Of a DNA stretch of 64,000 bases, positions 46,695 through 54,772 are shown one piece after another. Each line of letters starts with the position of its first letter. Positions within the stretch are counted from its first letter, which is position 1. Below the pieces are notes generated by a model. That model saw nothing but the letters and a program-made list of their open reading frames with translations. It was not told where the DNA came from and ran no database searches. A program made the position numbers and the translations under genes. This DNA is from Ruminococcoides sp052118065. Its GTDB lineage: Bacteria > Bacillota > Clostridia > Oscillospirales > Acutalibacteraceae. The DNA lies in NCBI GenBank assembly GCA_052118065.1, contig JBQKHY010000001.1, forward strand, positions 124,001-188,000. The letters run 5' to 3'.

Positions 46695-47663
46695 ATGGAA
46701 AGAATGAGAAGACTTCGTCAGTCAAAAGCAATTCGTGATATGGTGGAGGAAACAAGAGTAAACAAAAAGGATTTAATCTATCCAATCTTTGTTGCAGAAG
46801 GTGAAAATATCAAAACACCTGTTGACTCAATGCCCGGTGTTTATCAGTATTCAATAGATAACCTTGACCCAATTTTAAAGGAAATAAATGATAGCAAAAT
46901 TTCCGGACTTTTAATTTTCGGTGTACCTAAGCATAAGGATGAAGTAGGTTCATCAGCTTACGACGACAACGGTATTACCCAAAATGCTATTAGATATATT
47001 AAGTCAAAGTACCCTAATATGATTGTTGTTGCAGATGTATGTTTATGTGAATACACTTCTCATGGCCATTGTGGAGTAGTAGACGGTGATGAAATTCTAA
47101 ACGATGCAACTTTACCACTACTTTGCAAAATGTCAGTTAGCCTAGCAAAAGCAGGTGCAGATATTATTGCACCATCAGATATGATGGACGGTAGAGTAGA
47201 AGCTATCAGAGATAGCCTTGATAACAACGGCTTTATCAACACACCCATTATGGCTTATAGTGCAAAGTTTGCATCAGCATATTATTCACCATTTAGAGAT
47301 GCAGCAGATTCTTGCCCACATTTTGGTGACAGAAAGTCATATCAAATGAATGTAGCAAACGGTAGAGAGGCTTTAAGAGAAATTTTAGCTGATGATTATG
47401 AAGGTGCCGATATGCTAATGGTAAAACCTGCTTTAGCTTTCCTTGATATTATTGCTAAAGCTAAGGAATACACCAACAAGCCTATTGTTACTTACAATGT
47501 TAGTGGTGAGTATTCAATGGTAAAAGCAGCAGCACAAAACGGTTGGATTGATGAAAAGAAAATCGTAATGGAAAATATGATTGGAATGAAACGAGCCGGT
47601 GCTGATATTATTATTACATATCATGCATTAGATGTAGCAAAATGGCTTGATGAAGAGGAATAA
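46695..47663 (+). CDS. hemB: Porphobilinogen synthase
   Basis: Condenses two 5-aminolevulinates. The 322-residue protein has the zinc cysteines in DVCLCEYTSHGHCG (~115-128), YSAKFASAYYSPFRDA with one catalytic lysine and MVKPALAFLD with the second. Full length. Overlap-free, 11 bp after cobA-hemD. Confidence 0.96.
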   Translation: MERMRRLRQSKAIRDMVEETRVNKKDLIYPIFVAEGENIKTPVDSMPGVYQYSIDNLDPILKEINDSKISGLLIFGVPKHKDEVGSSAYDDNGITQNAIRYIKSKYPNMIVVADVCLCEYTSHGHCGVVDGDEILNDATLPLLCKMSVSLAKAGADIIAPSDMMDGRVEAIRDSLDNNGFINTPIMAYSAKFASAYYSPFRDAADSCPHFGDRKSYQMNVANGREALREILADDYEGADMLMVKPALAFLDIIAKAKEYTNKPIVTYNVSGEYSMVKAAAQNGWIDEKKIVMENMIGMKRAGADIIITYHALDVAKWLDEEE

Positions 47664-47664
47664 T

Positions 47665-48927
47665 ATGATTACTACAAATTCAGAAAAATTATATAATGAA
47701 GCACAAAAGTTTATGCCCGGTGGTGTAAACAGTCCTGTAAGAGCATGTCGTTCAGTAGGCAGAACACCACTATTTATTGATAGAGCAAAGGGCAGTTATA
47801 TTTATGATGTTGACGGCAATAAATATATTGACTACATTTGTTCTTGGGGACCTAATATTTTAGGTCATTGTAGGGAAGAAGTTATTAACGCAGTTAAAGC
47901 TACTTGTGACAAAGGACTAACATTCGGTGCTTGTCATAAGGGAGAAATTACTTTAGCAAAATTAATTCAAAAGCACTTCCCATCAATGGAAATGTTGCGA
48001 CTTGTTAATTCCGGTACAGAAGCAGTTATGAGTGCCATCAGAGCAGCAAGAGGTTATACAGGCAAGGACAAGATTATTAAATTTGAGGGTTGCTACCATG
48101 GCCATTCTGATGGACTGCTTGTAAAGGGTGGTTCAGGACTTTTGACAAACTCAATCCCTAATAGTGCCGGTGTGCCAAAAGGCTACACAGATACAACCTT
48201 ACTTGCAAAGTACAATGATGAAAATTCTGTTGAAGAATTATTCAATGCCAACAAGGATGAAATTGCTTGTGTTATTGTAGAGCCTTGTGCAGCTAATATG
48301 GGTGTTGTACCTCCAAAGGAAGGCTTTTTGCAGTTCCTAAGAGATATTACAAAGAAAAATAATGCACTTCTGATTTTTGATGAAGTTATTACAGGCTTTA
48401 GACTATCAATCGGTGGTGCTCAAAAGTATTACAATGTAACACCTGACCTTACTACACTGGGTAAAATTGTTGGTGGTGGTATGCCACTTGCAGTTTACGG
48501 TGGTAAAAGGGAAGTAATGGAGTGTGTTGCACCACTTGGTTCTGTATATCAGGCAGGTACACTTTCCGGTAATCCGGTAGCAGTTAATTCAGGTATAGAA
48601 ACTATCAAGATTCTTGAAAACAATGTATCTCAGTATGATGTGCTAAATGAAAAGTCAGCAAAGATTGAAAAAGCAATGAAAGAAACCGGTCTTAATGTTA
48701 ACAGAGTAGGTTCAATTATGACACCATTCTTTACTGACAAAATGGTTATTGACTACGATACAGCAGTAACTTCAAATACAGAGAATTTTGCAAAGTTCTT
48801 TAACCATATGCAAAGTAACGGTATCTATTCAGCACCATCACAGTTTGAAGCAATGTTTGTTTCAATGGCTCATTCCGATGAAGATATTGATTACACTTGT
48901 GATGTAATTAAATCATTTAAGCTATAA
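47665..48927 (+). CDS. hemL: Glutamate-1-semialdehyde 2,1-aminomutase
   Basis: PLP enzyme converting glutamate-1-semialdehyde to 5-aminolevulinate, acting directly after HemA. The 421-residue protein has PGGVNSPVRA, NSGTEAVMSAIRAARG, and TTLGKIVGGGMP with the PLP lysine (~265). ATG 47665 follows AGAGGA. Last gene of the operon, followed by a strong terminator. Confidence 0.95.
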   Translation: MITTNSEKLYNEAQKFMPGGVNSPVRACRSVGRTPLFIDRAKGSYIYDVDGNKYIDYICSWGPNILGHCREEVINAVKATCDKGLTFGACHKGEITLAKLIQKHFPSMEMLRLVNSGTEAVMSAIRAARGYTGKDKIIKFEGCYHGHSDGLLVKGGSGLLTNSIPNSAGVPKGYTDTTLLAKYNDENSVEELFNANKDEIACVIVEPCAANMGVVPPKEGFLQFLRDITKKNNALLIFDEVITGFRLSIGGAQKYYNVTPDLTTLGKIVGGGMPLAVYGGKREVMECVAPLGSVYQAGTLSGNPVAVNSGIETIKILENNVSQYDVLNEKSAKIEKAMKETGLNVNRVGSIMTPFFTDKMVIDYDTAVTSNTENFAKFFNHMQSNGIYSAPSQFEAMFVSMAHSDEDIDYTCDVIKSFKL

Positions 48928-48940
48928 AAATTAATATAAC

Positions 48941-48985
48941 AAAAAAGTGGGGACTACTTATTAATTTAAGTAGTCCCCATTTTTA
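48941..48985. terminator. Strong bidirectional terminator between hemL and the Rrf2 gene
   Basis: TGGGGACTACTTA and TAAGTAGTCCCCA form a 13-bp stem with a 6-nt loop, flanked by A-run and T-run, serving two converging transcripts. Confidence 0.9.
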
Positions 48986-49001
48986 GGAGTATAATAGTAG
49001 A

Positions 49002-49454
49002 TTAAATATAATACATAAACTCAGATTCTTTTTTACCACTCTTCTGTTTACACATTTCTGTAATATCAGCAAGAGTAATTTTTTCTGTAAAATTCTGAAG
49101 AAAAGCAGTAATGTTATCCCAAACTTCCGACTTCAAGGTTTTTACAATGACAGAGTCTTCATTTACATTATAGAAGTTTACATTTTCAAGTACAGAAATA
49201 TCAAGTGTATCAATAATTTCCTTTAATGTGATTTCGTTACTTGGTCTTGCAATGTTATATCCACCACGAGAACCTTTGATACCTCTAATCAAATTACCTT
49301 GTCTTAGAATTGTCATTATCTGTTCAAGGTATTTGCTTGATATGTTGTGTCTTTGAGAAATGCTATACATTGTAACTGCCTCATTCTTACCGGAGTTAAG
49401 AGCAATATCTACAAGAGCAATAATTCCAAATTCCACTTTAGTAGAGATTTTCAT
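49002..49454 (-). CDS. Rrf2 family transcriptional regulator (CymR/IscR-like)
   Basis: The 150-residue protein has an N-terminal winged helix (MKISTKVEFGIIALVDIALN, then ISSKYLEQIMTILRQGNLIRGIKGSRGGY in part) diagnostic of Rrf2. Only one cysteine is present, near the C-terminus (EMCKQKSG), so a cluster as in IscR is unlikely; this is closer to CymR, the cysteine-metabolism repressor of Bacillus. It lies between the siroheme and metY operons and is divergent from metY, so control of sulfur genes is likely. Confidence 0.88.
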   Translation of the reverse strand: MKISTKVEFGIIALVDIALNSGKNEAVTMYSISQRHNISSKYLEQIMTILRQGNLIRGIKGSRGGYNIARPSNEITLKEIIDTLDISVLENVNFYNVNEDSVIVKTLKSEVWDNITAFLQNFTEKITLADITEMCKQKSGKKESEFMYYI

Positions 49455-49503
49455 ACAAATCCTCCCTTCTTACAATACATACAATACATATCAACTTACT
49501 AGT

Positions 49504-49552
49504 ATTATAACACACCTGATTTTTATATTCAATATGGTAGTTTTCAGTATTA
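49504..49552 (-). promoter_or_regulatory. Promoter of the Rrf2 gene with possible autoregulatory site
   Basis: Minus-strand TTGAAT (49532-49527) and TATAAT (49509-49504) are 17 bp apart. Just upstream, TAATACTGAAAACTACC (49552-49536) resembles the CTACTGAAAATGTAGG site in the metY leader. Confidence 0.65.
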
Positions 49553-49613
49553 ATCACGAAGAATTTTGATAAAATAAAGAAAATTGTGTATAAATTACTG
49601 AAAATACACTAAA

Positions 49614-49673
49614 CCTATTGAAATAATAGGATTACTATATTATAATAACTACAAAATCTACTGAAAATGTAGG
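49614..49673 (+). promoter_or_regulatory. metY operon promoter with two candidate operators
   Basis: TTGAAA (49618-49623) and TATAAT (49641-49646) are 17 bp apart. The inverted repeat CCTATTGAAATAATAGG (49614-49630) covers the -35, and CTACTGAAAATGTAGG (49658-49673) lies just after the expected start site. Both share TGAAA-N3-TAGG. A repressor bound here would block polymerase; the Rrf2 protein encoded divergently is the natural candidate. Confidence 0.75.
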
Positions 49674-49697
49674 AAATAAAAATTAGTGGGTGATATA

Positions 49698-50924
49698 ATG
49701 AAGTTCAATACTAAGTTACTTCATAAGGGTTTTAATGGCGACAAAGAAACCGGAGCAACAGTAACCCCAATCTATCAGGTAAGTGCTTTTAAGCATGAGT
49801 CACCTGAAAAACTAGAAAAGGTTTTTAACAACACTGCTCCCGGTTTTGCATATACAAGAATTAGTAACCCTACAGTTTCTTCTTTTGAAAATCGAATAAC
49901 TGCAATAGAAAATGGTATAGGCACAGTTGCTTGTGCATCCGGTATGGCAGCAGTTACAATGTCACTACTAAACATTTTGCAGTCTGGGGATGAAGTTATT
50001 GCAGGCTCAGGACTTTTTGGCGGAACAATTGATTTGTTCGGTGACCTAAGTAGTTTTGGAATCAATACTAAATTTGCTAAGCATATTACAGTAGAAGATG
50101 TAGAACCTTTAATAACTGATAAGACAAGAGCAATTTTTGCTGAGCTAATCGGTAATCCTGCACTTGATATTGTAGATATTGAAAGTGTAGCTTCTTTAGC
50201 ACACAGCAAGGGTATTCCTCTTATTTTAGATAGCACAACAGCAACACCTTATCTTATCAATCCATTTAAGTATGGCGCCGATATAGTTATTCATTCATCA
50301 TCAAAGTACATTAACGGTGGTGGTAACTCAATCAGTGGTGTAATTGTTGACAGTGGTAATTTTAAATGGGATTATGAAAAGTATCCTAACTTAAAGGAAT
50401 ATTCAAAGTATGGCAAATTTGCTTATTTAGCAAAATTAAGAAATGGCATTTGGAGAAACACAGGTTGTTGTCTTTCACCAATGAATGCCTTTATGAATAG
50501 TGTAGGCCTTGAAACTTTAGGTTTAAGAATGGAAAGACTTTGTAGTAACTCCTATAAACTTGCAAAGTTTTTTGAAGATGAAACTCCTCTTGAAGTTAAT
50601 TATCCCGGTCTGGAGAGTAGTCCTTATTACTCTTTAGCCAAGAAGTACTTTAACGGCAAGGGTGGTGCTATTGTAACAATCCGTACCGGAAGCAAGGAAA
50701 AAGCTTTTAAATTATTGAATAACTTGCAAATTCCTACAATAGCGACTAATATAGGAGATACAAGAACCTTGGTAATTCATCCGGCCAGTACAATTTATAT
50801 GCACAACACAGAGGAACAAATGGAAAATGCCGGTGTATATGATGATACAATCAGAATTAGTGTTGGCATTGAAGATATTGAGGATCTTATAGATGACTTT
50901 AGTCAGGCTATAAAAAATATTTAA
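49698..50924 (+). CDS. metY: O-acetylhomoserine sulfhydrylase (Cys/Met PLP family)
   Basis: Makes homocysteine from O-acetylhomoserine and sulfide, or a protein thiocarboxylate. The 409-residue protein has AYTRISNPT, ACASGMAAVT and HSSSKYINGGGNSISG with the PLP lysine (~208), plus the MetY-type insert YFNGKGGAIVTI. ATG 49698 follows GGGTGAT. First gene of the twelve-gene operon that includes a thiocarboxylate-forming set, as in Wolinella. The nearest alternatives are MetB/MetC-type lyases. Confidence 0.9.
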   Translation: MKFNTKLLHKGFNGDKETGATVTPIYQVSAFKHESPEKLEKVFNNTAPGFAYTRISNPTVSSFENRITAIENGIGTVACASGMAAVTMSLLNILQSGDEVIAGSGLFGGTIDLFGDLSSFGINTKFAKHITVEDVEPLITDKTRAIFAELIGNPALDIVDIESVASLAHSKGIPLILDSTTATPYLINPFKYGADIVIHSSSKYINGGGNSISGVIVDSGNFKWDYEKYPNLKEYSKYGKFAYLAKLRNGIWRNTGCCLSPMNAFMNSVGLETLGLRMERLCSNSYKLAKFFEDETPLEVNYPGLESSPYYSLAKKYFNGKGGAIVTIRTGSKEKAFKLLNNLQIPTIATNIGDTRTLVIHPASTIYMHNTEEQMENAGVYDDTIRISVGIEDIEDLIDDFSQAIKNI

Positions 50925-50946
50925 GGTATTAATTAGGAGAAAAGGT

Positions 50947-51807
50947 ATGGCAGTAGATTACAAAACCCTAAAAAAGGGTGGCTTTATGAGACAGAAGCAG
51001 AAGAATAATTTTTCGCTAAGACTAAGAGTAGTTGGTGGTAACTTAACTGCAACTCAACTTGCAAAGGTTGCAGAAGTTGCTGAAAAGTACGGTGACGGTT
51101 ATGTTCACCTAACTTCTCGTCAAAGTGTAGAAATTCCTTTCATAAAGCTTGATGATATTGAAGATGTAAAGAATGCTTTAGCAGAAGGCAATGTTGAACC
51201 CGGAGTTTGTGGACCAAGAGTAAGAACAATCACAGCTTGTCAGGGTAAAGAGATTTGTCCTAGTGGTTGTATTGATACATATGCTTTAGCTAAAGAACTT
51301 GATGAAAGATATTTCGCAAAGGAACTACCTCATAAGTTTAAGTTCGGTATTACAGGTTGTCAGAACAACTGTCTAAAGACAGAAGAAAACGACCTTGGTA
51401 TCAAGGGTGGTATGAATGTAAGCTGGAGAGAAAGCGACTGTATTCATTGTGGACTTTGCGAAAAGGTTTGTAGAAGTAAGGCTATCACAATTGAAAATGA
51501 TGAAATCAAGATTGATAAGTCAAAGTGTAACTTCTGTGGCAGATGTGTTAAGTCTTGTCCAACAGATGCTTATGATACAGTAGAAGGTTACATTGTTTCA
51601 TTCGGTGGTCTTTTCGGTAACTCAATTAATAAGGGTGAAACAATCATTCCTTTCATTGATAACAAAGAAAAGTTACTTGAAATTTGTGATACAACAATTA
51701 ATTTCTTTAATGAAAATGCAAACCCGGGAGAAAGATTTAAGTTTACTCTTGACAGAGTAGGCAGAGAAAAATTTGTAGATAAGATTTTGGAGGTTTATAA
51801 TGGCTGA
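50947..51807 (+). CDS. Compact siroheme sulfite reductase with two ferredoxin clusters
   Basis: A single-subunit reductase of 286 residues, expected to reduce sulfite to sulfide. The siroheme-[4Fe-4S] ligands fit C98-x5-C104 (CQGKEICPSGC) and C138-x3-C142 (TGCQNNC). An inserted ferredoxin domain has CIHCGLCEKVC and CNFCGRCVKSC (~165-205). It is half the size of NirA/CysI and resembles AsrC or the low-molecular-weight assimilatory reductases. Siroheme would come from the operon at 42.6-48.9 kb. Nitrite reduction cannot be excluded, but the neighbours argue for sulfite. Confidence 0.85.
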   Translation: MAVDYKTLKKGGFMRQKQKNNFSLRLRVVGGNLTATQLAKVAEVAEKYGDGYVHLTSRQSVEIPFIKLDDIEDVKNALAEGNVEPGVCGPRVRTITACQGKEICPSGCIDTYALAKELDERYFAKELPHKFKFGITGCQNNCLKTEENDLGIKGGMNVSWRESDCIHCGLCEKVCRSKAITIENDEIKIDKSKCNFCGRCVKSCPTDAYDTVEGYIVSFGGLFGNSINKGETIIPFIDNKEKLLEICDTTINFFNENANPGERFKFTLDRVGREKFVDKILEVYNG

Positions 51808-52045
51808 TTTTAAGATTGATGATACAGTAGATATTACTGATGTTGTTTGCCCAACAACATTTGTAAAGGCAAAGATTGCCCTAGAAGAACTGGAAGAAGG
51901 AGAAATCCTTTCAGTTAAGATGAACGACGGTGAACCTGTACAGAATGTACCAAGAAGTATCAAAGAAGAAGGTCATCAGATTCTAAAGCTAATTGATAAC
52001 GAGGATGGTACTTATAACTTAATTGTTAAAAAGGTTGGTGATTAA
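51800..52045 (+). CDS. TusA-family sulfur-transfer protein
   Basis: The 81-residue protein has the TusA fold pattern DVVCPTTFVKAKIALEELEEGE in part (DVVCPTTFVKAKIALE), with the conserved catalytic cysteine at residue 16. The usual CPxP motif is CPTT here, losing the second proline. It overlaps the sulfite reductase by 8 bp. It may pass sulfur between the reductase and the ThiS-like carrier, but this is inferred from context. Confidence 0.8.
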   Translation: MADFKIDDTVDITDVVCPTTFVKAKIALEELEEGEILSVKMNDGEPVQNVPRSIKEEGHQILKLIDNEDGTYNLIVKKVGD

Positions 52046-52046
52046 C

Positions 52047-52364
52047 TTGGCAACAAGAATTAGCAGTGACGATTTTGAAACACAGGTGCTTTTATCAGAA
52101 AAGCCGGTATTGACAGAATTTTATTCTGACAGTTGTATTCCTTGTAAGCGAATGTCACCATTACTTTCACAGATTGAAAGTCAGTATGGTGATAGCCTAA
52201 AGGTAGTAAAAGTTAACATTAACTTTGATGCCGATTTAGCAAAAGAATACGGAGTGCTTTCAGTACCAACAGTAGTATTCTTTGATAAGGGTGAAGAAGT
52301 TGAAAGACTAAACGGTCTTCAACCTAAGGACTCATTAACAGAAATTATTGATACATTAGTATAA
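52047..52364 (+). CDS. Thioredoxin
   Basis: The 105-residue protein has the thioredoxin fold with active site SCIPCKRMSP (CIPC, unlike the common CGPC) and the cis-proline segment GVLSVPTVVFF. The TTG start at 52047 follows GGTGAT and lies 1 bp after the tusA stop. It may deliver electrons within the sulfate-reduction operon, probably reduced by the flavoprotein encoded at 53838. Confidence 0.88.
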   Translation: MATRISSDDFETQVLLSEKPVLTEFYSDSCIPCKRMSPLLSQIESQYGDSLKVVKVNINFDADLAKEYGVLSVPTVVFFDKGEEVERLNGLQPKDSLTEIIDTLV

Positions 52365-52378
52365 AGGAGAACAATATA

Positions 52379-52585
52379 ATGGTTATTACAGTAGCAGGAA
52401 ACAAGAAAGAAGTAAAAGACGGCCTAACAGTTGCACAACTAGTTATTGATGAAAAGGTAGAAACACCTGAATATGTAACTGTAACAATCAACGATGAATT
52501 TGTTGAAAGTGGCACATTTGAAACAACTGTTCTAAAAGACGGTGACACAGTTGAATTCCTATACTTCATGGGAGGTGGACAGTAA
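52379..52585 (+). CDS. hcyS: ThiS/MoaD-like sulfur-carrier protein ending GGGQ (HcyS-like)
   Basis: The 68-residue beta-grasp protein has the ThiS pattern (LTVAQLVID, VTVTINDEFV, LKDGDTVEFLYFMGGG). Carrier proteins need a free C-terminal GG for adenylation; here an extra Gln follows, as in carriers such as CysO and HcyS that need trimming by a JAMM protease. The adjacent ThiF-like and JAMM genes complete that set. The stop overlaps the next ATG (TAATG). HcyS is assigned by context and tail, not by similarity alone. Confidence 0.82.
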   Translation: MVITVAGNKKEVKDGLTVAQLVIDEKVETPEYVTVTINDEFVESGTFETTVLKDGDTVEFLYFMGGGQ

Positions 52586-53394
52586 TGGCGTTTACTAACG
52601 AACAGATTGAACGCTATTCACGCCATATCATCCTAAAAGAAGTTGGTGCAAAAGGCCAGAAGAAACTTCTTAATGGTAAGGTGTTGATTATCGGTGCAGG
52701 TGGCTTAGGTGCTCCTGTAGCAATGTACTTAGCAGCAGCCGGTGTAGGTACAATCGGTATTGCAGATGCTGATGAAGTTGACCTATCTAACCTACAGAGA
52801 CAGATTATCCACGCAACTAAAGATGTTGGCAAGCCAAAGGTTCAGTCAGCTAAAGAAACAATGGAAGAAATGAATCCGGATGTAAAGGTTATCACTTACC
52901 ATACATTTGTTACAAGTGAAAACATTATGGACCTTATTAAGGACTATGAATTTATCATTGACGGTACAGATAACTTCCCTGCAAAATTCTTAATTAACGA
53001 TGCTTGTGTAATGGCTAAAAAGCCTTTCTCACATGCAGGTATCATTCGTTTCAAAGGTCAGTTAATGACTTATGTACCGGGTGAAGGTCCTTGCTACAGA
53101 TGTGTGTTCAAGAACCCACCACCAAAGGATGCAGTTCCAACTTGTAAACAAGCCGGTGTTATCGGTGCAATGGGTGGCGTTATCGGTAGTTTACAGGCAA
53201 TGGAAGCAGTTAAGTATCTACTGGGCGTTGGTGATTTGCTAACAGGTTATCTACTAACTTATGATGCACTAAAGATGGAATTTAGAAAGGTTAAGTTACC
53301 ACAGGATACTCATTCATGTGCAGTATGTGGTGACCACCCAACTATCACAGAATTAATCGACTACGAACAAGCTGAATGTGATGGTGTATTATAA
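52585..53394 (+). CDS. hcyF: ThiF/MoeB/HesA-type carrier-activating enzyme (HcyF-like)
   Basis: E1-like adenylyltransferase, 269 residues. It would adenylate the C-terminal glycine of the carrier for sulfur loading. VLIIGAGGLGAPVAMYLAAAG (in part GAGGLGAPVAMYLAAAG) is the ATP site; DEVDLSNLQRQIIH and DGTDNFPAKFLIND follow. Zinc cysteines are CYRC (~172) and CAVCG near the C-terminus. No rhodanese domain is fused, so sulfur must come from another protein such as the TusA-like one. Confidence 0.88.
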   Translation: MAFTNEQIERYSRHIILKEVGAKGQKKLLNGKVLIIGAGGLGAPVAMYLAAAGVGTIGIADADEVDLSNLQRQIIHATKDVGKPKVQSAKETMEEMNPDVKVITYHTFVTSENIMDLIKDYEFIIDGTDNFPAKFLINDACVMAKKPFSHAGIIRFKGQLMTYVPGEGPCYRCVFKNPPPKDAVPTCKQAGVIGAMGGVIGSLQAMEAVKYLLGVGDLLTGYLLTYDALKMEFRKVKLPQDTHSCAVCGDHPTITELIDYEQAECDGVL

Positions 53395-53415
53395 TTTATA
53401 AAAATTGAGGTTATT

Positions 53416-53826
53416 ATGATTAAACTATCAAAATCAGATTATAATAAAATACTGGACCATGCTATTAAGGACTTGCCTGATGAGGCTTGTGGCTTAATAG
53501 CCGGTACAGTTGAAGGTGAAGACAAAATTATTAAGAAGGTTTATCTTCTAACAAATATTGACCATTCTAATGAACATTTCTCCCTTGACCCAAAGGAACA
53601 GTTAATGGCAGTTAAGGATATGCGTCAGAACGGATTTGTGCCACTTGGCAATTGGCACAGTCATCCTGAGTCACCTTCAAGACCTTCTGAAGAGGACAAG
53701 CGTCTTGCATATGATAGCAAGGCAAGTTATATGATTCTTTCATTAATGGATAGAGAAAACCCTGTTTTAAATTCATTCCATATTGAAAACAACACTTCAC
53801 AAAAGGAAGAACTTGTGATAGAATAA
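53416..53826 (+). CDS. hcyD: JAMM (MPN+) metalloprotease, HcyD/Mec-like
   Basis: Zinc peptidase of 136 residues with the full JAMM motif HSHPESPSRPSEED: H81, H83, S91 and D94, plus the upstream glutamate in DEACGLIAG (~residue 18). Prokaryotic members such as Mec+ and HcyD trim sulfur-carrier proteins. Here the obvious substrate is the GGGQ tail of the carrier two genes upstream. Full length for the family. Confidence 0.88.
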   Translation: MIKLSKSDYNKILDHAIKDLPDEACGLIAGTVEGEDKIIKKVYLLTNIDHSNEHFSLDPKEQLMAVKDMRQNGFVPLGNWHSHPESPSRPSEEDKRLAYDSKASYMILSLMDRENPVLNSFHIENNTSQKEELVIE

Positions 53827-53837
53827 TTGGAGGACTT

Positions 53838-54749
53838 ATGTACGATATAGTTATTATAGGTAGTGGACCGGCAGGATTATCTGCTTCTGTATATGCAAAA
53901 AGAGAAATGCTCAATTCAATAGTAATAGAAAAAGAATTTATGGGCACAGGTCAAATTGCAGAAAGTGACCGAGTTGATAACTATATAGGTCTTTATGGCG
54001 AAAGTGGTTATGACCTTGGAGAAAAGTTTCGTGACCATGCCATAAAGCTAGGTACTGAGTTTGTTGAAGGTAAAGTGGAAAGTATCCTTAAACAAGATAA
54101 TCACTATAACCTAAAACTTTCTAATGGTGAAAATATAGAAACAAAAACTATTATTTTAGCTACCGGTACAAGCCGTAGAAAGTTAGGGGTTAAAGGTGAA
54201 AAGGAACTTACCGGTAAAGGTGTTACCTACTGTGCAATATGTGACGGTGCTTTTTATAAGGACTTGCCGGTTGCAGTAGTAGGTGGTGGAGATACAGCTT
54301 TACAGGATGCACTTTTACTTTCAAAGATTGCCTCTAATGTGTATTTAATCCATAGAAGAGATGAATTCCGTGGAAACAAAATTCTCTCTGAAAAGGTTAG
54401 AAATACAGAGAATATTGAACTTGTGCTTTCTTCTACACCTAAAGAAATTGTAGGGGAAAAGCAAGTTGAGAAAATCATTGTTACTAAAGATAACAGTGAT
54501 AGAGAAATCATTGTGTCAGGTGTATTTGTTGCAGTTGGCAGTGTTCCAAATTCAGATTTATTAAAAGAACTGGTGAAGTTAGATAATGGCTATGTTGTAG
54601 CCTCAGAAGACGGTGTTACCTCAGCAGATGGTATTTTTGTTGCAGGTGATGTTCGTACCAAGAAGTTACGACAGGTAGTTACAGCAGTTTCAGACGGTGC
54701 AAATGCAGTAATGTCTGCTGAAGACTATTTGCTAAAGAATAACTTGTAA
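53838..54749 (+). CDS. Thioredoxin reductase-like NAD(P)/FAD flavoprotein
   Basis: The 303-residue protein has the FAD motif IVIIGSGPAGLSASVYAKRE, the redox pair CAICDG (~residue 134) and the NADPH motif VAVVGGGDTALQDALLL, then GIFVAGDVRTKKLRQVVTA. This is the TrxB layout. Its location beside a thioredoxin and before the APS reductase genes suggests it supplies electrons to the operon. Low-molecular-weight disulfide reductases have the same look. Confidence 0.9.
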   Translation: MYDIVIIGSGPAGLSASVYAKREMLNSIVIEKEFMGTGQIAESDRVDNYIGLYGESGYDLGEKFRDHAIKLGTEFVEGKVESILKQDNHYNLKLSNGENIETKTIILATGTSRRKLGVKGEKELTGKGVTYCAICDGAFYKDLPVAVVGGGDTALQDALLLSKIASNVYLIHRRDEFRGNKILSEKVRNTENIELVLSSTPKEIVGEKQVEKIIVTKDNSDREIIVSGVFVAVGSVPNSDLLKELVKLDNGYVVASEDGVTSADGIFVAGDVRTKKLRQVVTAVSDGANAVMSAEDYLLKNNL

Positions 54750-54772
54750 ATATCGGGAGAAGAGAGTTAACT

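Noticed and set aside
49455..49697. SAM riboswitch or T-box before metY
   Set aside because: The leader is short and AT-rich and shows only the operator-like repeats; no multi-helix riboswitch architecture or T-box sequence is visible.
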